A DNA stretch of 64,000 nt. Source: Aquibacillus halophilus. GTDB taxonomy: Bacteria > Bacillota > Bacilli > Bacillales > Amphibacillaceae. The translations under genes and the position numbers were made by a program. The stretch spans positions 1 through 64,000 of the forward strand of contig NZ_WJNG01000018.1 of NCBI RefSeq assembly GCF_009649745.1, written 5' to 3'. The notes beneath the pieces are model-generated. The model saw only the letters and a program-made list of their open reading frames with translations. It ran no database searches and was not told where the DNA came from. This document shows, piece after piece, positions 29,504-38,668 of the stretch. Positions within the stretch are counted from its first letter, which is position 1. Every line of letters begins with the position of its first letter.

Positions 29504-30334
29504 TTGAACTTGGTTTTTTTTATTTGCGTCATCATTGGTTTTTTGTCTGCTTTTATTGGTAGTCTCGTTGGCTTAGGTGGAGGGGTTATTCTTGTACCCA
29601 GTCTTTTAATTTTATATGAGTTATTTGATAGTTTCAATTGGGCAAATTCCCACAATATTGTTGGGATTTCTTTGTTGGTAATGGTATTTACAGCTTTATC
29701 ATCAAGCATAAGTTATTTTAAGGAAAAAAGGATTGACTACAAAAGCGGTGGTCTTTTTGTAATAGGAAGTGTCCCAGGTGGGATTTTTGGTTCATGGCTA
29801 AATCAGTTTTTACATACAGAAATATTTTCTCTATATTTTGGCTTACTAATGTTCGCTATCTTCTTAATGTTTTTCTTTAAGGCTAATATATTAAAAAGAA
29901 AGAGAGCAGTTCCTAACAAATGGACTGTGGATAGAGAAGTCTTTTTAAATGGGACTAAACAAACTTATTCATTCTCTTCGATAACTGCTATAGTGATTGC
30001 CATGGCAGTTGGAACATTATCAGGTTTATTTGGAATTGGTGGTGGATCTTTAATGGTACCCATTATGGTGCTTTTATTTGGATTTCCTGCTCACATTGCA
30101 ACCGCAACATCAATGTATATGATATTTTTTCTAAGTCTTATTAGTTCACTAACACATATAATTTTAGGACACATTCCCTGGGAGTATGTGTGGCTATTTA
30201 TCCCTGGAGCATGGATAGGTGGAACTATTGGTGCAATGTTGAACAAAAGGTTAAAGAGTAGCACGTTAGAATGGGTTTTACGGATTATATTAATTGTTAT
30301 TGGTATTCGTTTGATATGGCAAGGAATAGGATAA
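29504..30334 (+). CDS. yunE: TauE/SafE-type sulfite/anion exporter (YunE-like)
   Basis: 276 residues with about eight membrane helices in two repeats, each opening with a glycine-rich loop: GSLVGLGGGVILVPSLL near residue 22 and GLFGIGGGSLMVPIMVLLFG near 170. This is the TauE/SafE permease fold, linked to export or import of sulfite, sulfoacetate or related anions; the substrate here is unknown. Start appears to be TTG with a weak ribosome site. The next genes, yunD and yunC, are in the same order as in B. subtilis. Confidence 0.85.
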   Translation: MNLVFFICVIIGFLSAFIGSLVGLGGGVILVPSLLILYELFDSFNWANSHNIVGISLLVMVFTALSSSISYFKEKRIDYKSGGLFVIGSVPGGIFGSWLNQFLHTEIFSLYFGLLMFAIFLMFFFKANILKRKRAVPNKWTVDREVFLNGTKQTYSFSSITAIVIAMAVGTLSGLFGIGGGSLMVPIMVLLFGFPAHIATATSMYMIFFLSLISSLTHIILGHIPWEYVWLFIPGAWIGGTIGAMLNKRLKSSTLEWVLRIILIVIGIRLIWQGIG

Positions 30335-30346
30335 GGGAGAATTCAT

Positions 30347-31741
30347 ATGGAAGAAAAGATATTTTTTTATTATACGAGTGATATCCATAGCCATTTTGAA
30401 AGCTGGTCAAAAATTGTGGGCTATTTTAACGATAAAAAAAAGCAACGAACAAAGGCAAACCAATCGTATTGGTTACTTGATAATGGAGACTACATTGATC
30501 GTTTTCACCCTATTGCTGAAGCCACTATGGGGAAAACAAACGTTGAATTGTTAAATAAGGCGGAGTACCATGTCGCAACAATTGGGAATAACGAGGGAAT
30601 AACACTAAAATATGATGACCTTTACCACCTTTACGATAGGGCTGATTTTGAGTTGATTTGTGCAAATTTTGAAACGATTAAAGGTACAAATCCAAGTTGG
30701 TTAAAACCATTTACAACGATGGAATCAATCAATGGAGTTAAAATTGGAATAATTGGATTGACAGCTCCATTCAATGCTTTTTACAATTTGTTGGGTTGGC
30801 ATGTAGATTCTCCTTTTGACGCACTCGACCGGTATATCAAAGAGCTAGAGGCAGAAACTGACGTTATTTTGTTGTTGTCACATTTGGGAATAAATGAAGA
30901 TGAAGCAATTGCCCGCCGATATCCTCAAATAGATGTGATTATCGGAGGACATACTCATCATCTGTTTCGAGATGGTGAATATATTGACAATACATTGCTA
31001 ACAGCTGCCGGAAAGCATGGTAAATACGTGGGAGAAATTATACTTACATGGGATCATCAAAATAAAAGGTTGGTTAAAAAAGAAGCGTACACAACTAATA
31101 TCGAATATTTGAACAAAAGAGATAGTATTACTCAGCAACAACTTGAACTCCATTCTGAACGTTCGAGTCAATTACTAAACCAACCTGTTGTGCATCTGAC
31201 TAAACCATTAGAGGTGGATTGGTTTAAGGAGACTGAGCTCATTAGAAAATTGGTTGAGACTTTAAAGGATTGGACTAATGCTGATTGTGCTATGTTAAAT
31301 TCTGGACTTTTGTTAGAGAGTTTAGAGGTAGGAGCAGTGACCTATGGAGATGTTCATCGCATTTGTCCTCACCCGATTAATCCTTGTGTTGTTGAACTTA
31401 AGGGAGATGAACTTTTAGAAGTTGTTCGAGGGTCTCTTACTAAGGCTTTTATGGAACTACAGTTAAAAGGATTTGGATTTAGAGGTGAGATTATTGGTAA
31501 GATGGTTTTTGCCGGAATAGAAGTGAAATTTACTAATAATAAAAAAAACGATAGTCAAGTTAAAGAAATAACGATAGACAGTCATAAAATTGATATGGAT
31601 AAAATCTATACAGTTGCAACAGCCGATATGTTTACATTCGGCAAGTTATTGCCAGAGGTTTCTAGATCAACCTATAAAAAATACTTTATGCCTGAAATGT
31701 TAAGAGATTTACTTGTCCATACATTAAAAGAAAAATTATAA
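30347..31741 (+). CDS. yunD: Metallophosphoesterase / 5'-nucleotidase family protein YunD
   Basis: 464 residues with two domains of the 5'-nucleotidase family. The N-terminal metallophosphoesterase domain (1-240) has all metal motifs: TSDIHSH near 10, NGDYID near 47, GNNE near 86, LLSHLG and GGHTHH near 202. The C-terminal domain (about 290-464) binds the nucleotide. No signal peptide is seen, so unlike periplasmic relatives it should be cytoplasmic. Spaced 12 bases from yunE. Confidence 0.9.
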   Translation: MEEKIFFYYTSDIHSHFESWSKIVGYFNDKKKQRTKANQSYWLLDNGDYIDRFHPIAEATMGKTNVELLNKAEYHVATIGNNEGITLKYDDLYHLYDRADFELICANFETIKGTNPSWLKPFTTMESINGVKIGIIGLTAPFNAFYNLLGWHVDSPFDALDRYIKELEAETDVILLLSHLGINEDEAIARRYPQIDVIIGGHTHHLFRDGEYIDNTLLTAAGKHGKYVGEIILTWDHQNKRLVKKEAYTTNIEYLNKRDSITQQQLELHSERSSQLLNQPVVHLTKPLEVDWFKETELIRKLVETLKDWTNADCAMLNSGLLLESLEVGAVTYGDVHRICPHPINPCVVELKGDELLEVVRGSLTKAFMELQLKGFGFRGEIIGKMVFAGIEVKFTNNKKNDSQVKEITIDSHKIDMDKIYTVATADMFTFGKLLPEVSRSTYKKYFMPEMLRDLLVHTLKEKL

Positions 31742-31800
31742 AATCTTATGCACATTAGCCTTTCTTCTCCATATATTGAAAGAGAAAGGAGTGCATTTGA

Positions 31801-32106
31801 TTGATTTCTGTTAAACCACTAATGATTGAAAATCATCCTTTTACAGCAATTAGCGTGAAACTACCCAAAACTAATTTGCTTATTGTTTCGAACGAAATTG
31901 GCTACATTATGTGCGGTGCACTAGACGTGGATCTATTGAATGATAAATTGGCGGAAAGAAAAATTGTCGCTGCACGAGCAATAGGTGTGAAAACAATCGA
32001 ACAACTACTTGATGCCCCGTTAGATAAAGTAACTAATGAAGCAGAAAATAAAGGCTGGTACAAGGGAATAAATGCAAAAGAAGCCTTACTTAAGATTGCA
32101 GAATAA
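31801..32106 (+). CDS. yunC: YunC family protein (DUF1805)
   Basis: 101 residues almost entirely made of the DUF1805 domain; MIENHPFTAISVKLPKTN and GYIMCGALDVDLLN match B. subtilis YunC closely, and the gene order is conserved. The function is unknown. The TTG start at 31801 is supported by GGAGTG nine bases upstream and by alignment of the N-terminus with B. subtilis YunC from memory. Confidence 0.9.
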   Translation: MISVKPLMIENHPFTAISVKLPKTNLLIVSNEIGYIMCGALDVDLLNDKLAERKIVAARAIGVKTIEQLLDAPLDKVTNEAENKGWYKGINAKEALLKIAE

Positions 32107-32113
32107 TTGTTTT

Positions 32114-32150
32114 TCGGGTTGCCTTATGGATAAGGTAACCCGATTTTTTT
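32114..32150 (+). terminator. Terminator after yunC
   Basis: TCGGGTTgCCTTAT pairs with ATAAGGtAACCCGA, followed by seven T. Confidence 0.92.
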
Positions 32151-32189
32151 GTCTCATAATATTCATTTTTTAGCAGTAGGTAGACACTA

Positions 32190-32715
32190 AATCTCCATAG
32201 ACTGCGGCGTAACTATCTGACTTCCTTACGGTCTTTATGGGAATAGTGCTATCTCGCCGCTGCGGAAAAACACTCCCTTTCCATGGGGAACGCCTCAGCC
32301 TCCTCGCTCGTAAAGAACACTCACTGCGGGGTCTTCAGACTGTTCCTTTCCCATAGGAGTGTCGCATTTTTCCGCAGCTTAGAATAGCTTTCTGTTCAAG
32401 TTAGAACAACACAAAAAACGTTTATTTCATGAAATATCAATACTCTAATTAGAAGTTTTCATCACGCAAAGGTTTTTAACATTTTTTGTGAGTCTTCGTG
32501 TATTTTCAACGCTAGTATAGTGTTGTATTAGATTAGATACCTACACTAAATGATGGTGATTGGAGCGCAGGCAGTCGACTCCTGCGGGAAAAGCGACGGC
32601 TGAAAATCCCGGAGGAAGTGGTTTTTCTTCCGAGGAAGTTGAAGCGTTGCCCGCGGAAAGCGACTGCCCGGAGCGCAAATCAACGTAGCAGTTACGTCGT
32701 ATTTTATATCAACTT
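32190..32715. repeat. Composite palindromic intergenic repeat, copy B
   Basis: Close relative of copy A. Left module 32260-32382: GCGGAAAAACACTCCCTTTC facing GGAGTGTCGCATTTTTCCGC. The conserved AT-rich spacer contains ATAGCTTTCTGTTCAAGT and CAACGCTAGTA. Right module 32550-32715: GGCAGTCGACTCCTGCGGG facing GCCCGCGGAAAGCGACTGCC. It ends in ACGTCGTATTTTATATCAAC, which is inverted relative to the left end of copy A. It sits between yunC and the HD-GYP gene and splits the yunC-yunB neighbourhood seen in B. subtilis. Confidence 0.88.
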
Positions 32716-32887
32716 GGAATATTAAGAACAACAAATGAGTCTTTAATTTAAAAGTTAATTCTTCTAAATTCGACACAAAAACGCGCTTTTTCGCAATATT
32801 TGCAGGTAATTGTAGCCTGTTTTTGATTTTTTTGGTACTATTTAAACAAGGTGTCGTTTGATAACATGGTGGGGTTAGGAGAAAAAT

Positions 32888-33988
32888 ATGAGACTAGTTG
32901 CTACAAAATCTATTGCACAGGGTACAGAGCTTGCTAGAACAATATATAATGATAATGGACAAGTTTTAGTTCAAAGAGATGTAAAACTAACTCCTAGAAT
33001 GTTAAAGCGCCTTCAACAATTTGGAATTACATATGTTTATGTCAAAGATGCCTTTACTGAAGACATCATTGTAAACCCACCAATTCCTGATGAAGTTCGG
33101 ATTGAAGCAATCCAAATGATTAAAAGTTCTTTCAAACATTTTCAACAAGATCAACTAATAAAAAACTCTTTCCTTTTTGATAAGACAGGACAAAAAATGA
33201 CAGATATCGTTCGTGTTATTGTAGATCAAGTCAGTAACCGAGAAGAGGTTTTATCTATTCTGTCGGATATATTGATTAGTGATGACTACATATTTGCACA
33301 CTCTATTAATGTTACAATCTATTCACTAGCACTTGCAACGGAATTAGGGCTACCAAAAAAGGAAATAGAACAAATTGGTCTTGGTTCCATGCTTCATGAC
33401 GTTGGTAAGGTATTTATACCTGAAGATATATTGCAAAAGAGTGGTCAGTTATCCAAGCATGAATATGAGATTATCAAAACTCATACCGAAGAAGGTTTTA
33501 ATTTATTAAGGAAATCACCTAATATTCCACTATTAGTTGCTCATTGCGCATTCCAACATCATGAGCGATTAAATGGTTCTGGTTATCCTAGGGGATTAAC
33601 AGATAAAGAAATACATCCTTACGCAAAATTAATGGGTGTTGCTGATGTATTTGATGCTGTCACAAGTAATCGGGTTTACCGGGATGCAATGCTTCCACAT
33701 GAGGGATTAGAAATCCTATATGCAGGCTCAGGAGTTTTATTTGATAAACGTTTAGTTGAAACGTTTAGAAAAACTATTGCTGTTTATCCAAAAGGCTTAA
33801 CAGTAGAGTTGAGTGATGGTAAAACAGGAATTGTTTTAAAACAAAACAAAAATCTGTATGAAAGACCTGTTGTTAGAATCATAAAGGAGCAAGATCAAGA
33901 TGTTGCTCCGTATGAATTGGACTTATCTACCCACCTTAACGTTGTTATTACTGCTTGTGATACAGGCTTTGCGAAGAAAATTCAATAA
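32888..33988 (+). CDS. HD-GYP domain phosphodiesterase
   Basis: 366 residues. The N-terminal 110 residues are a DUF3391-like region; the HD-GYP domain (about 125-310) has MLHDVGKVFIP near 168, HTEEGFNLLR, and the HHERLNGSGYPRGL signature near 222, all intact. Such enzymes hydrolyse cyclic di-GMP or related dinucleotides, using two or three iron or manganese ions. A short beta-rich tail follows. It stops at 33988 with TAATG, overlapping the first possible start of yunB. Not part of the B. subtilis yun order, so probably an insertion in this lineage. Confidence 0.87.
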   Translation: MRLVATKSIAQGTELARTIYNDNGQVLVQRDVKLTPRMLKRLQQFGITYVYVKDAFTEDIIVNPPIPDEVRIEAIQMIKSSFKHFQQDQLIKNSFLFDKTGQKMTDIVRVIVDQVSNREEVLSILSDILISDDYIFAHSINVTIYSLALATELGLPKKEIEQIGLGSMLHDVGKVFIPEDILQKSGQLSKHEYEIIKTHTEEGFNLLRKSPNIPLLVAHCAFQHHERLNGSGYPRGLTDKEIHPYAKLMGVADVFDAVTSNRVYRDAMLPHEGLEILYAGSGVLFDKRLVETFRKTIAVYPKGLTVELSDGKTGIVLKQNKNLYERPVVRIIKEQDQDVAPYELDLSTHLNVVITACDTGFAKKIQ

Positions 33989-34004
33989 TGAATTCTAAGG
34001 CTTT

Positions 34005-34032
34005 CTCAAAAAGCATATTGTTTTTTGAGGGG
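34005..34032 (+). other. Hairpin in front of yunB
   Basis: CTCAAAAA (about 34005) pairs with TTTTTGAG (about 34028), followed by GGGG and seven T. It looks like a weak terminator for the HD-GYP gene; the GAGGGGG also serves as ribosome site for yunB at TTG 34042, so folding could affect yunB translation. Confidence 0.45.
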
Positions 34033-34041
34033 GTTTTTTTA

Positions 34042-34827
34042 TTGAGAAGACGACCTATGATGATTAAGAGAAGAGTAACTCCGCCTCCAGCGAAGCATAT
34101 TTTTATGGTAACTGTAATTTTCTTTTTAATAGCAACTGTGATCAGTATTATAATAATAAATGAAGGGATTAAACCGGTATTGATGGATATTGCTACAACG
34201 AGAACCGAACAATATGCAAATAAAGCGATGGGGATTGCTGTAAATAAAAGAATCTCGGAAGACTTAGATACCACGAATTTAGTAGAAGGCCAAACTAATG
34301 ATGAGGGAAGAGTGGTAAATTATATATTTAACACGGATGTTGAAAATCAAATTCAAAGAGATATCCACTACCGAGTGGAGACTTTTTTAGACCGTATAGA
34401 AAAGGGGGATATTCCAGGCCCAGGGGCACCCCTAGATGTCGAAATAGAACCAGAAGAAGAACTGCCAATTGATAAAGTTAAGGAAAATCAAAATCTTTTA
34501 GAAATTCCAATTGGGCAAGTACTTGGCATTCCGCTACTTGCAAATTTAGGCCCAACCGTTCCTGTAAACATAAAGACACTTGGAATTGTTTCAACAGAAA
34601 TAACGGATGAATTTGTTGAGTCGGGAATAAATGGTGCGTATATTAATATTCTAGTCCATATTGAAGTAGAGGTTAGTGTAGTGATTCCCTTTGCGTCTGC
34701 ACCAATAAAGCTAGAACAGGATATACCTATTACCCGAATTTTTGAACCTGGGGATGTTCCACAGTATTATAATAAGGGTGGAAATAACGATCCATCTTTA
34801 TCAATACCAATTGATCCCTTGAAATAG
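34042..34827 (+). CDS. yunB: Sporulation protein YunB
   Basis: 261 residues: a basic N-terminus (MRRRPMMIKRR), one membrane helix (FMVTVIFFLIATVISIIII near residue 22) and a long extracellular domain with NEGIKPVLMDIATTRTEQYA, which matches the B. subtilis sporulation protein YunB. Mother-cell-expressed; its exact role in spore formation is unknown. An in-frame ATG at 33988 would add 18 residues, but GAGGGGG lies at good distance before TTG 34042 and the N-terminus then fits the family, so I prefer TTG. Confidence 0.85.
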   Translation: MRRRPMMIKRRVTPPPAKHIFMVTVIFFLIATVISIIIINEGIKPVLMDIATTRTEQYANKAMGIAVNKRISEDLDTTNLVEGQTNDEGRVVNYIFNTDVENQIQRDIHYRVETFLDRIEKGDIPGPGAPLDVEIEPEEELPIDKVKENQNLLEIPIGQVLGIPLLANLGPTVPVNIKTLGIVSTEITDEFVESGINGAYINILVHIEVEVSVVIPFASAPIKLEQDIPITRIFEPGDVPQYYNKGGNNDPSLSIPIDPLK

Positions 34828-35185
34828 ATTCAACTGGTTGATATAATATCCTAGGAAATTAAATCGAATAACCTTGTCTGATCGGATAAGTGAAGGTGAA
34901 ATTAACAAAATTTTAATTGCTTTACTAGATTTGTTACTAATCTAGGAGTAGTACATCATTTTTTCATTTCGTAAACTTCACTTTATCTAATTAATGCTAT
35001 GTAAAGACAGTAATAGGTAACTTTCTATTGCTGTCTTTTTTAATATAGTGATTCTCCTTTGTGATTAGTGAACATAAAAAAGTTTTACGACGTTATAATA
35101 AAAATCACACATTTAACTTTTAAGCTTATATGATCGTAGTTATCAACTTTTGACATTTCCACAAATTAGTAATGGAGGTTATACC
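34828..35185 (+). other. Intergenic stretch before the NhaC-type gene
   Basis: Holds the yunB terminator at 35003-35041 and a TATAAT at 35094-35099 that could be the -10 of the antiporter gene. GATAAGTGAAG near 34884 and CTTCACTTTATC near 34977 are complementary and might form a long-range hairpin. No gene seen. Confidence 0.45.
35003..35041 (+). terminator. Terminator hairpin downstream of yunB
   Basis: AAAGACAGtAATAG pairs with CTATTgCTGTCTTT, followed by TTT; it lies 175 bases after the yunB stop. Confidence 0.75.
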
Positions 35186-36730
35186 ATGGAAGGCACGATT
35201 TTTTCTTTAATACCTGCACTGTTGATGCTCATACTTGTTATCGTAACTAGACGTGTTTTACTATCATTAGGCGTAGGTGTTGTAGTAGGGGCGTTCATGC
35301 TGCACAATTTCAACTTACTTGGATCCCTAAACGAAATATGGCTTGTTTTTAGAAATGTTTTTGTAACAGATGAAGGAGCAAATACTGGGAATTTGTATTT
35401 ATTTGGATTTTTACTATTATTGGGAATCACTACCGCATTTATGACCGCATCAGGTGGAAGTAAAGCTTTCGGAGATTGGGCAATAAAGAAAGTTAAAACA
35501 CGTAAAGGCGGACAAATCCTACCAGCAATTTTAGGCGTTATTATTTTTATCGATGATTATTTCAATAGCCTTGCGGTTGGACAAGTCGCTCGGCCGGTTA
35601 CTGACCGATACAAAATATCGAGAGCAAAGCTTGCTTATATAATTGATTCTACTTCCGCACCAATTACTGTTATTTCACCAGTATCAAGCTGGGGAGCTTA
35701 TATAATTGGTACAATCGGATTTATTTTAGTTGAAAATGAAATCACCGATTATCAACCACTAGAAGCATTTGTTAAAATGATTCCACTAAACATGTATGCA
35801 TTTGCTGCAATTTTCTTGGTTTTCTTCGTCGCGTTATTTAATTTAGATTTTGGCCCGATGAAAAAGCACGAACAACGGGCAAAAGATTCTGGTGAACTAT
35901 ATGATGTTGAAAAGGGTAATATTCCTGGAGACTTGAAGGAATCATTTAAAGAAAACAAAAATGGAAGAATATACCATCTGATTGTTCCGATTGGCACATT
36001 AATAATAGGGACTATCCTAGCTATGATTGGAACCGGATTAGCTAATACAGAGGGACAAGCAACCGTATTACTCATTTTTGAAAATACAGATGTGAACCTT
36101 TCTCTATTTTTAGGTGGGTTATCAGCTGTTTTGATTGCTTTAGTCTTATATTTAGTTCAACTACAACCAAAGGCTAACTCAGCAAAGGTTATTTGGGAAG
36201 GAATAAAAACGATGCTTCCTGCTATTTATATATTGATCTTAGCATGGATGATTGGATCAATTATAGATAGTTTAGGAACCGGTAGATATTTAGCGCATCT
36301 TGTTGAACAGACGTCCTTAAATCCAGCTTTACTTCCGTTACTACTATTTGTAGTAGCAAGTTTTATGGCTCTTGCTACTGGTACATCTTGGGGAACATTT
36401 GGAATAATGCTGCCGATAGCTGGAGAAATTGCAGCTGTAACAGATGTTAATTTAGTTTTACCTGCACTTGCGGCAGTGTTAGCAGGTTCTGTATTTGGAG
36501 ATCACTGTTCACCAATCTCTGATACATCGATTCTTTCTTCTACAGGTGCCGGGGCGAATCATATTGACCATGTGATCACTCAGCTACCATATGCATTTAT
36601 AGGAGCTGGAGCATCTGTATTTGGATATTTAATACTTGGATTCACTGGTCAAGTATTACTATCTCTTTTAGTTACATTAATTCTAGTAGTGCTTATTGGT
36701 CTTATCATAAAAAAACTAACCACAAATTAA
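35186..36730 (+). CDS. NhaC family Na+/H+ antiporter-like transporter
   Basis: 514 residues with about eleven to twelve membrane helices. The conserved segments IIFIDDYFNSLAVGQVARPV near residue 130, STSAPITVISPVSSWGAY near 165, and VFGDHCSPISDTSILSSTGA near 435 place it in the NhaC superfamily, which includes Na+/H+ antiporters and sodium-coupled organic acid or amino acid exchangers. The exact substrate is not decidable from sequence. ATGGAGG precedes the ATG at 35186; the upstream frame start at 35150 has no ribosome site. Confidence 0.88.
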   Translation: MEGTIFSLIPALLMLILVIVTRRVLLSLGVGVVVGAFMLHNFNLLGSLNEIWLVFRNVFVTDEGANTGNLYLFGFLLLLGITTAFMTASGGSKAFGDWAIKKVKTRKGGQILPAILGVIIFIDDYFNSLAVGQVARPVTDRYKISRAKLAYIIDSTSAPITVISPVSSWGAYIIGTIGFILVENEITDYQPLEAFVKMIPLNMYAFAAIFLVFFVALFNLDFGPMKKHEQRAKDSGELYDVEKGNIPGDLKESFKENKNGRIYHLIVPIGTLIIGTILAMIGTGLANTEGQATVLLIFENTDVNLSLFLGGLSAVLIALVLYLVQLQPKANSAKVIWEGIKTMLPAIYILILAWMIGSIIDSLGTGRYLAHLVEQTSLNPALLPLLLFVVASFMALATGTSWGTFGIMLPIAGEIAAVTDVNLVLPALAAVLAGSVFGDHCSPISDTSILSSTGAGANHIDHVITQLPYAFIGAGASVFGYLILGFTGQVLLSLLVTLILVVLIGLIIKKLTTN

Positions 36731-36752
36731 ATATTTACTTTTAAATCTTACA

Positions 36753-36789
36753 AAACCCTCCACTATAAAGTGGGGGGTTATATTTTTTT
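36753..36789 (+). terminator. Terminator of the NhaC-type gene
   Basis: AACCCtCCACT pairs with AGTGGgGGGTT; TATATTTTTTT follows. Confidence 0.85.
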
Positions 36790-36989
36790 GTAGATATTTT
36801 ACCCCATTCTAGGTAAAGGATATGACTTTTTGTAAATTTTTCTTACAATAGATGATTATACCTTTGACAATGACTAAAGGACTAGTTATAATCAGTAATT
36901 ATCAGAAAAGATTTAAAATTTTAAACATTCTCTGTTTTAATCGTTTTTGATTAGTATTAGAATGTTAAAATTTGAAAGGGGAGTAACTA

Positions 36990-38504
36990 ATGGAAAATCG
37001 TTCACAATGGGGAACACGTCTTGGTTTCCTACTTGCAGCAATGGGTTCAGCAATTGGATTAGGTAACATTTGGCGTTTCCCAGCTACAGCATTTGAAAAT
37101 GGAGGCGGAGCTTTCTTTCTTCCATATTTATTTGCATTATTAACAGCAGGTATTCCGCTACTTATCCTTGAGTACACAATAGGACATAAGTATCGTGGTT
37201 CTGCACCAAAGTCTTACAGCAAGATTAGCAAAGGAATGGAATGGATTGGTTGGTGGCAAGTTGCCGTTTCATTCGTTATCTCTACCTATTACCCAATTAT
37301 TATTGCATGGGCAATTATGTATTCATATTTTTCTTTTGGGCAACAGTGGGGAAGCGATGCAACAGGATTTTTCGTAGCAGACTACTTGCAGTTAGCAGAT
37401 CCAGGAACATTTGGTTCTATGGTACCTATGGTTCTATTTCCATTATTAGCAGTATGGCTAATTGTATTTTTCTTCCTAGGAAGAGGAGTGAAAAAAGGTA
37501 TTGAGGTAGCAAATAAGATTTTTATTCCTACTTTAGTTGTAATCTTTTTAATTATTGTGGTTCGTGCTCTTACTTTACCAGGTGCCCTTCTAGGTTTGGA
37601 TGCTTTCTTTAAACCTGACTGGTCGATGATTGCAGATGGTTCTGTATGGGTAGCAGCATATGGTCAAATTTTCTTTAGTTTATCTATTGCATTTGCAATC
37701 ATGATAACGTACGCTTCTTATTTACCAAAAAAATCTGATATCACAAATAACGCTTTTATTACGGGATTCGCCAACTCGTCGTTTGAGTTATTAGCTGGTA
37801 TTGGTGTATTCGCGACACTAGGTTTCTTGGCTAGTCAGTCTAATGAAGCAGTTTCAGAAGTAGTAGCAGGTGGTGTAGGTCTAGCCTTTATGGTATTCCC
37901 TGAAATTATTAGTCAAATGCCAATGGCAGGACTATTTGGATTCCTATTCTTCGCATCTCTAGTACTTGCAGGATTATCATCTATGATTTCAATTTCTGAA
38001 ACATATGTTGCTGCAGTTCAAGAAAAGTTTAATGTTTCTCGCGGAAAAGCTGTTGCTTTTGGTGGCGGTCTAGCTGCAGTACTTTCATTATTCTTTGCAA
38101 ATCAAGGCGGACTTAATTTATTAGATACAGTAGATCGTTTCATAAATAGCTATGGTGTTGCACTCTCAGGATTATTCCAAGTAGTAGCGATAGCTTGGTT
38201 TGCTAAGGGACTGAAGGATTTTCAGAGTCACGCAGACAGTGTGTCAGATATTAAACTTGGACTTTGGTGGAGAGTATGTCTTGGTATAATTACACCAGTA
38301 GTTTTAGGATATATGATGCTACAAAATCTACGTAGTGAATTGTTAGAAAACTACGGTGGGTATCCAATAGAATATTTATTTAATTTTGGTTGGGTAGTAG
38401 CTATTGGTGCAATGTTTGTAGGTGCATTATTTACACTCAAAAAATGGCCATCAAATAAAGCTGATGAAAAAAGTGATTCCGAGGACGAGGAGGTCGCTCA
38501 ATAA
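36990..38504 (+). CDS. Neurotransmitter:sodium symporter family transporter (MetP type)
   Basis: 504 residues with about eleven to twelve helices. The N-terminal WGTRLGFLLAAMGSAIGLGN and IWRFPATAFENGGGAFF match the sodium and substrate site of LeuT-fold NSS carriers. The next gene encodes a 34-residue MetS-like subunit, as in the Corynebacterium MetPS methionine/alanine importer, so an amino acid such as methionine or alanine is the likely substrate with sodium as driver. GAAAGGGGAG precedes the ATG. The tail is very acidic (DEKSDSEDEE). Confidence 0.9.
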   Translation: MENRSQWGTRLGFLLAAMGSAIGLGNIWRFPATAFENGGGAFFLPYLFALLTAGIPLLILEYTIGHKYRGSAPKSYSKISKGMEWIGWWQVAVSFVISTYYPIIIAWAIMYSYFSFGQQWGSDATGFFVADYLQLADPGTFGSMVPMVLFPLLAVWLIVFFFLGRGVKKGIEVANKIFIPTLVVIFLIIVVRALTLPGALLGLDAFFKPDWSMIADGSVWVAAYGQIFFSLSIAFAIMITYASYLPKKSDITNNAFITGFANSSFELLAGIGVFATLGFLASQSNEAVSEVVAGGVGLAFMVFPEIISQMPMAGLFGFLFFASLVLAGLSSMISISETYVAAVQEKFNVSRGKAVAFGGGLAAVLSLFFANQGGLNLLDTVDRFINSYGVALSGLFQVVAIAWFAKGLKDFQSHADSVSDIKLGLWWRVCLGIITPVVLGYMMLQNLRSELLENYGGYPIEYLFNFGWVVAIGAMFVGALFTLKKWPSNKADEKSDSEDEEVAQ

Positions 38505-38608
38505 TGTCTGTTAGTGCTATTGTAATGATGATTATTGGAGTAGTAATTATTTGGGGAGGACTTGCAGCAAGCATCACATATGCTGTTAAGTCATCAAAAC
38601 AAAATTAA
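38504..38608 (+). CDS. metS: MetS-like small subunit of the NSS transporter
   Basis: 34 residues: a single membrane helix (AIVMMIIGVVIIWGGLAASI) and a short basic end (VKSSKQN). Size, sequence and position directly behind an NSS carrier match the MetS family, small subunits needed for function of MetP-type transporters. The ATG overlaps the last base of the preceding stop codon and has GAGGACGAGGAGG upstream. Too short for most automated gene finders. Confidence 0.88.
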   Translation: MSVSAIVMMIIGVVIIWGGLAASITYAVKSSKQN

Positions 38609-38614
38609 AGTACA

Positions 38615-38646
38615 AAACCCTTACCACTATAGGTAAGGGTTTTTTT
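38615..38646. terminator. Bidirectional terminator, NSS operon / lytH
   Basis: AAACCCTTACC pairs with GGTAAGGGTTT, with a long T-run on the plus side. Confidence 0.88.
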
Positions 38647-38668
38647 ATGATAATAAACGGAATTATGT

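Noticed and set aside
32546-32776. 76-codon minus-strand open frame
   Set aside because: Lies in the right module of repeat copy B and has no ribosome site.
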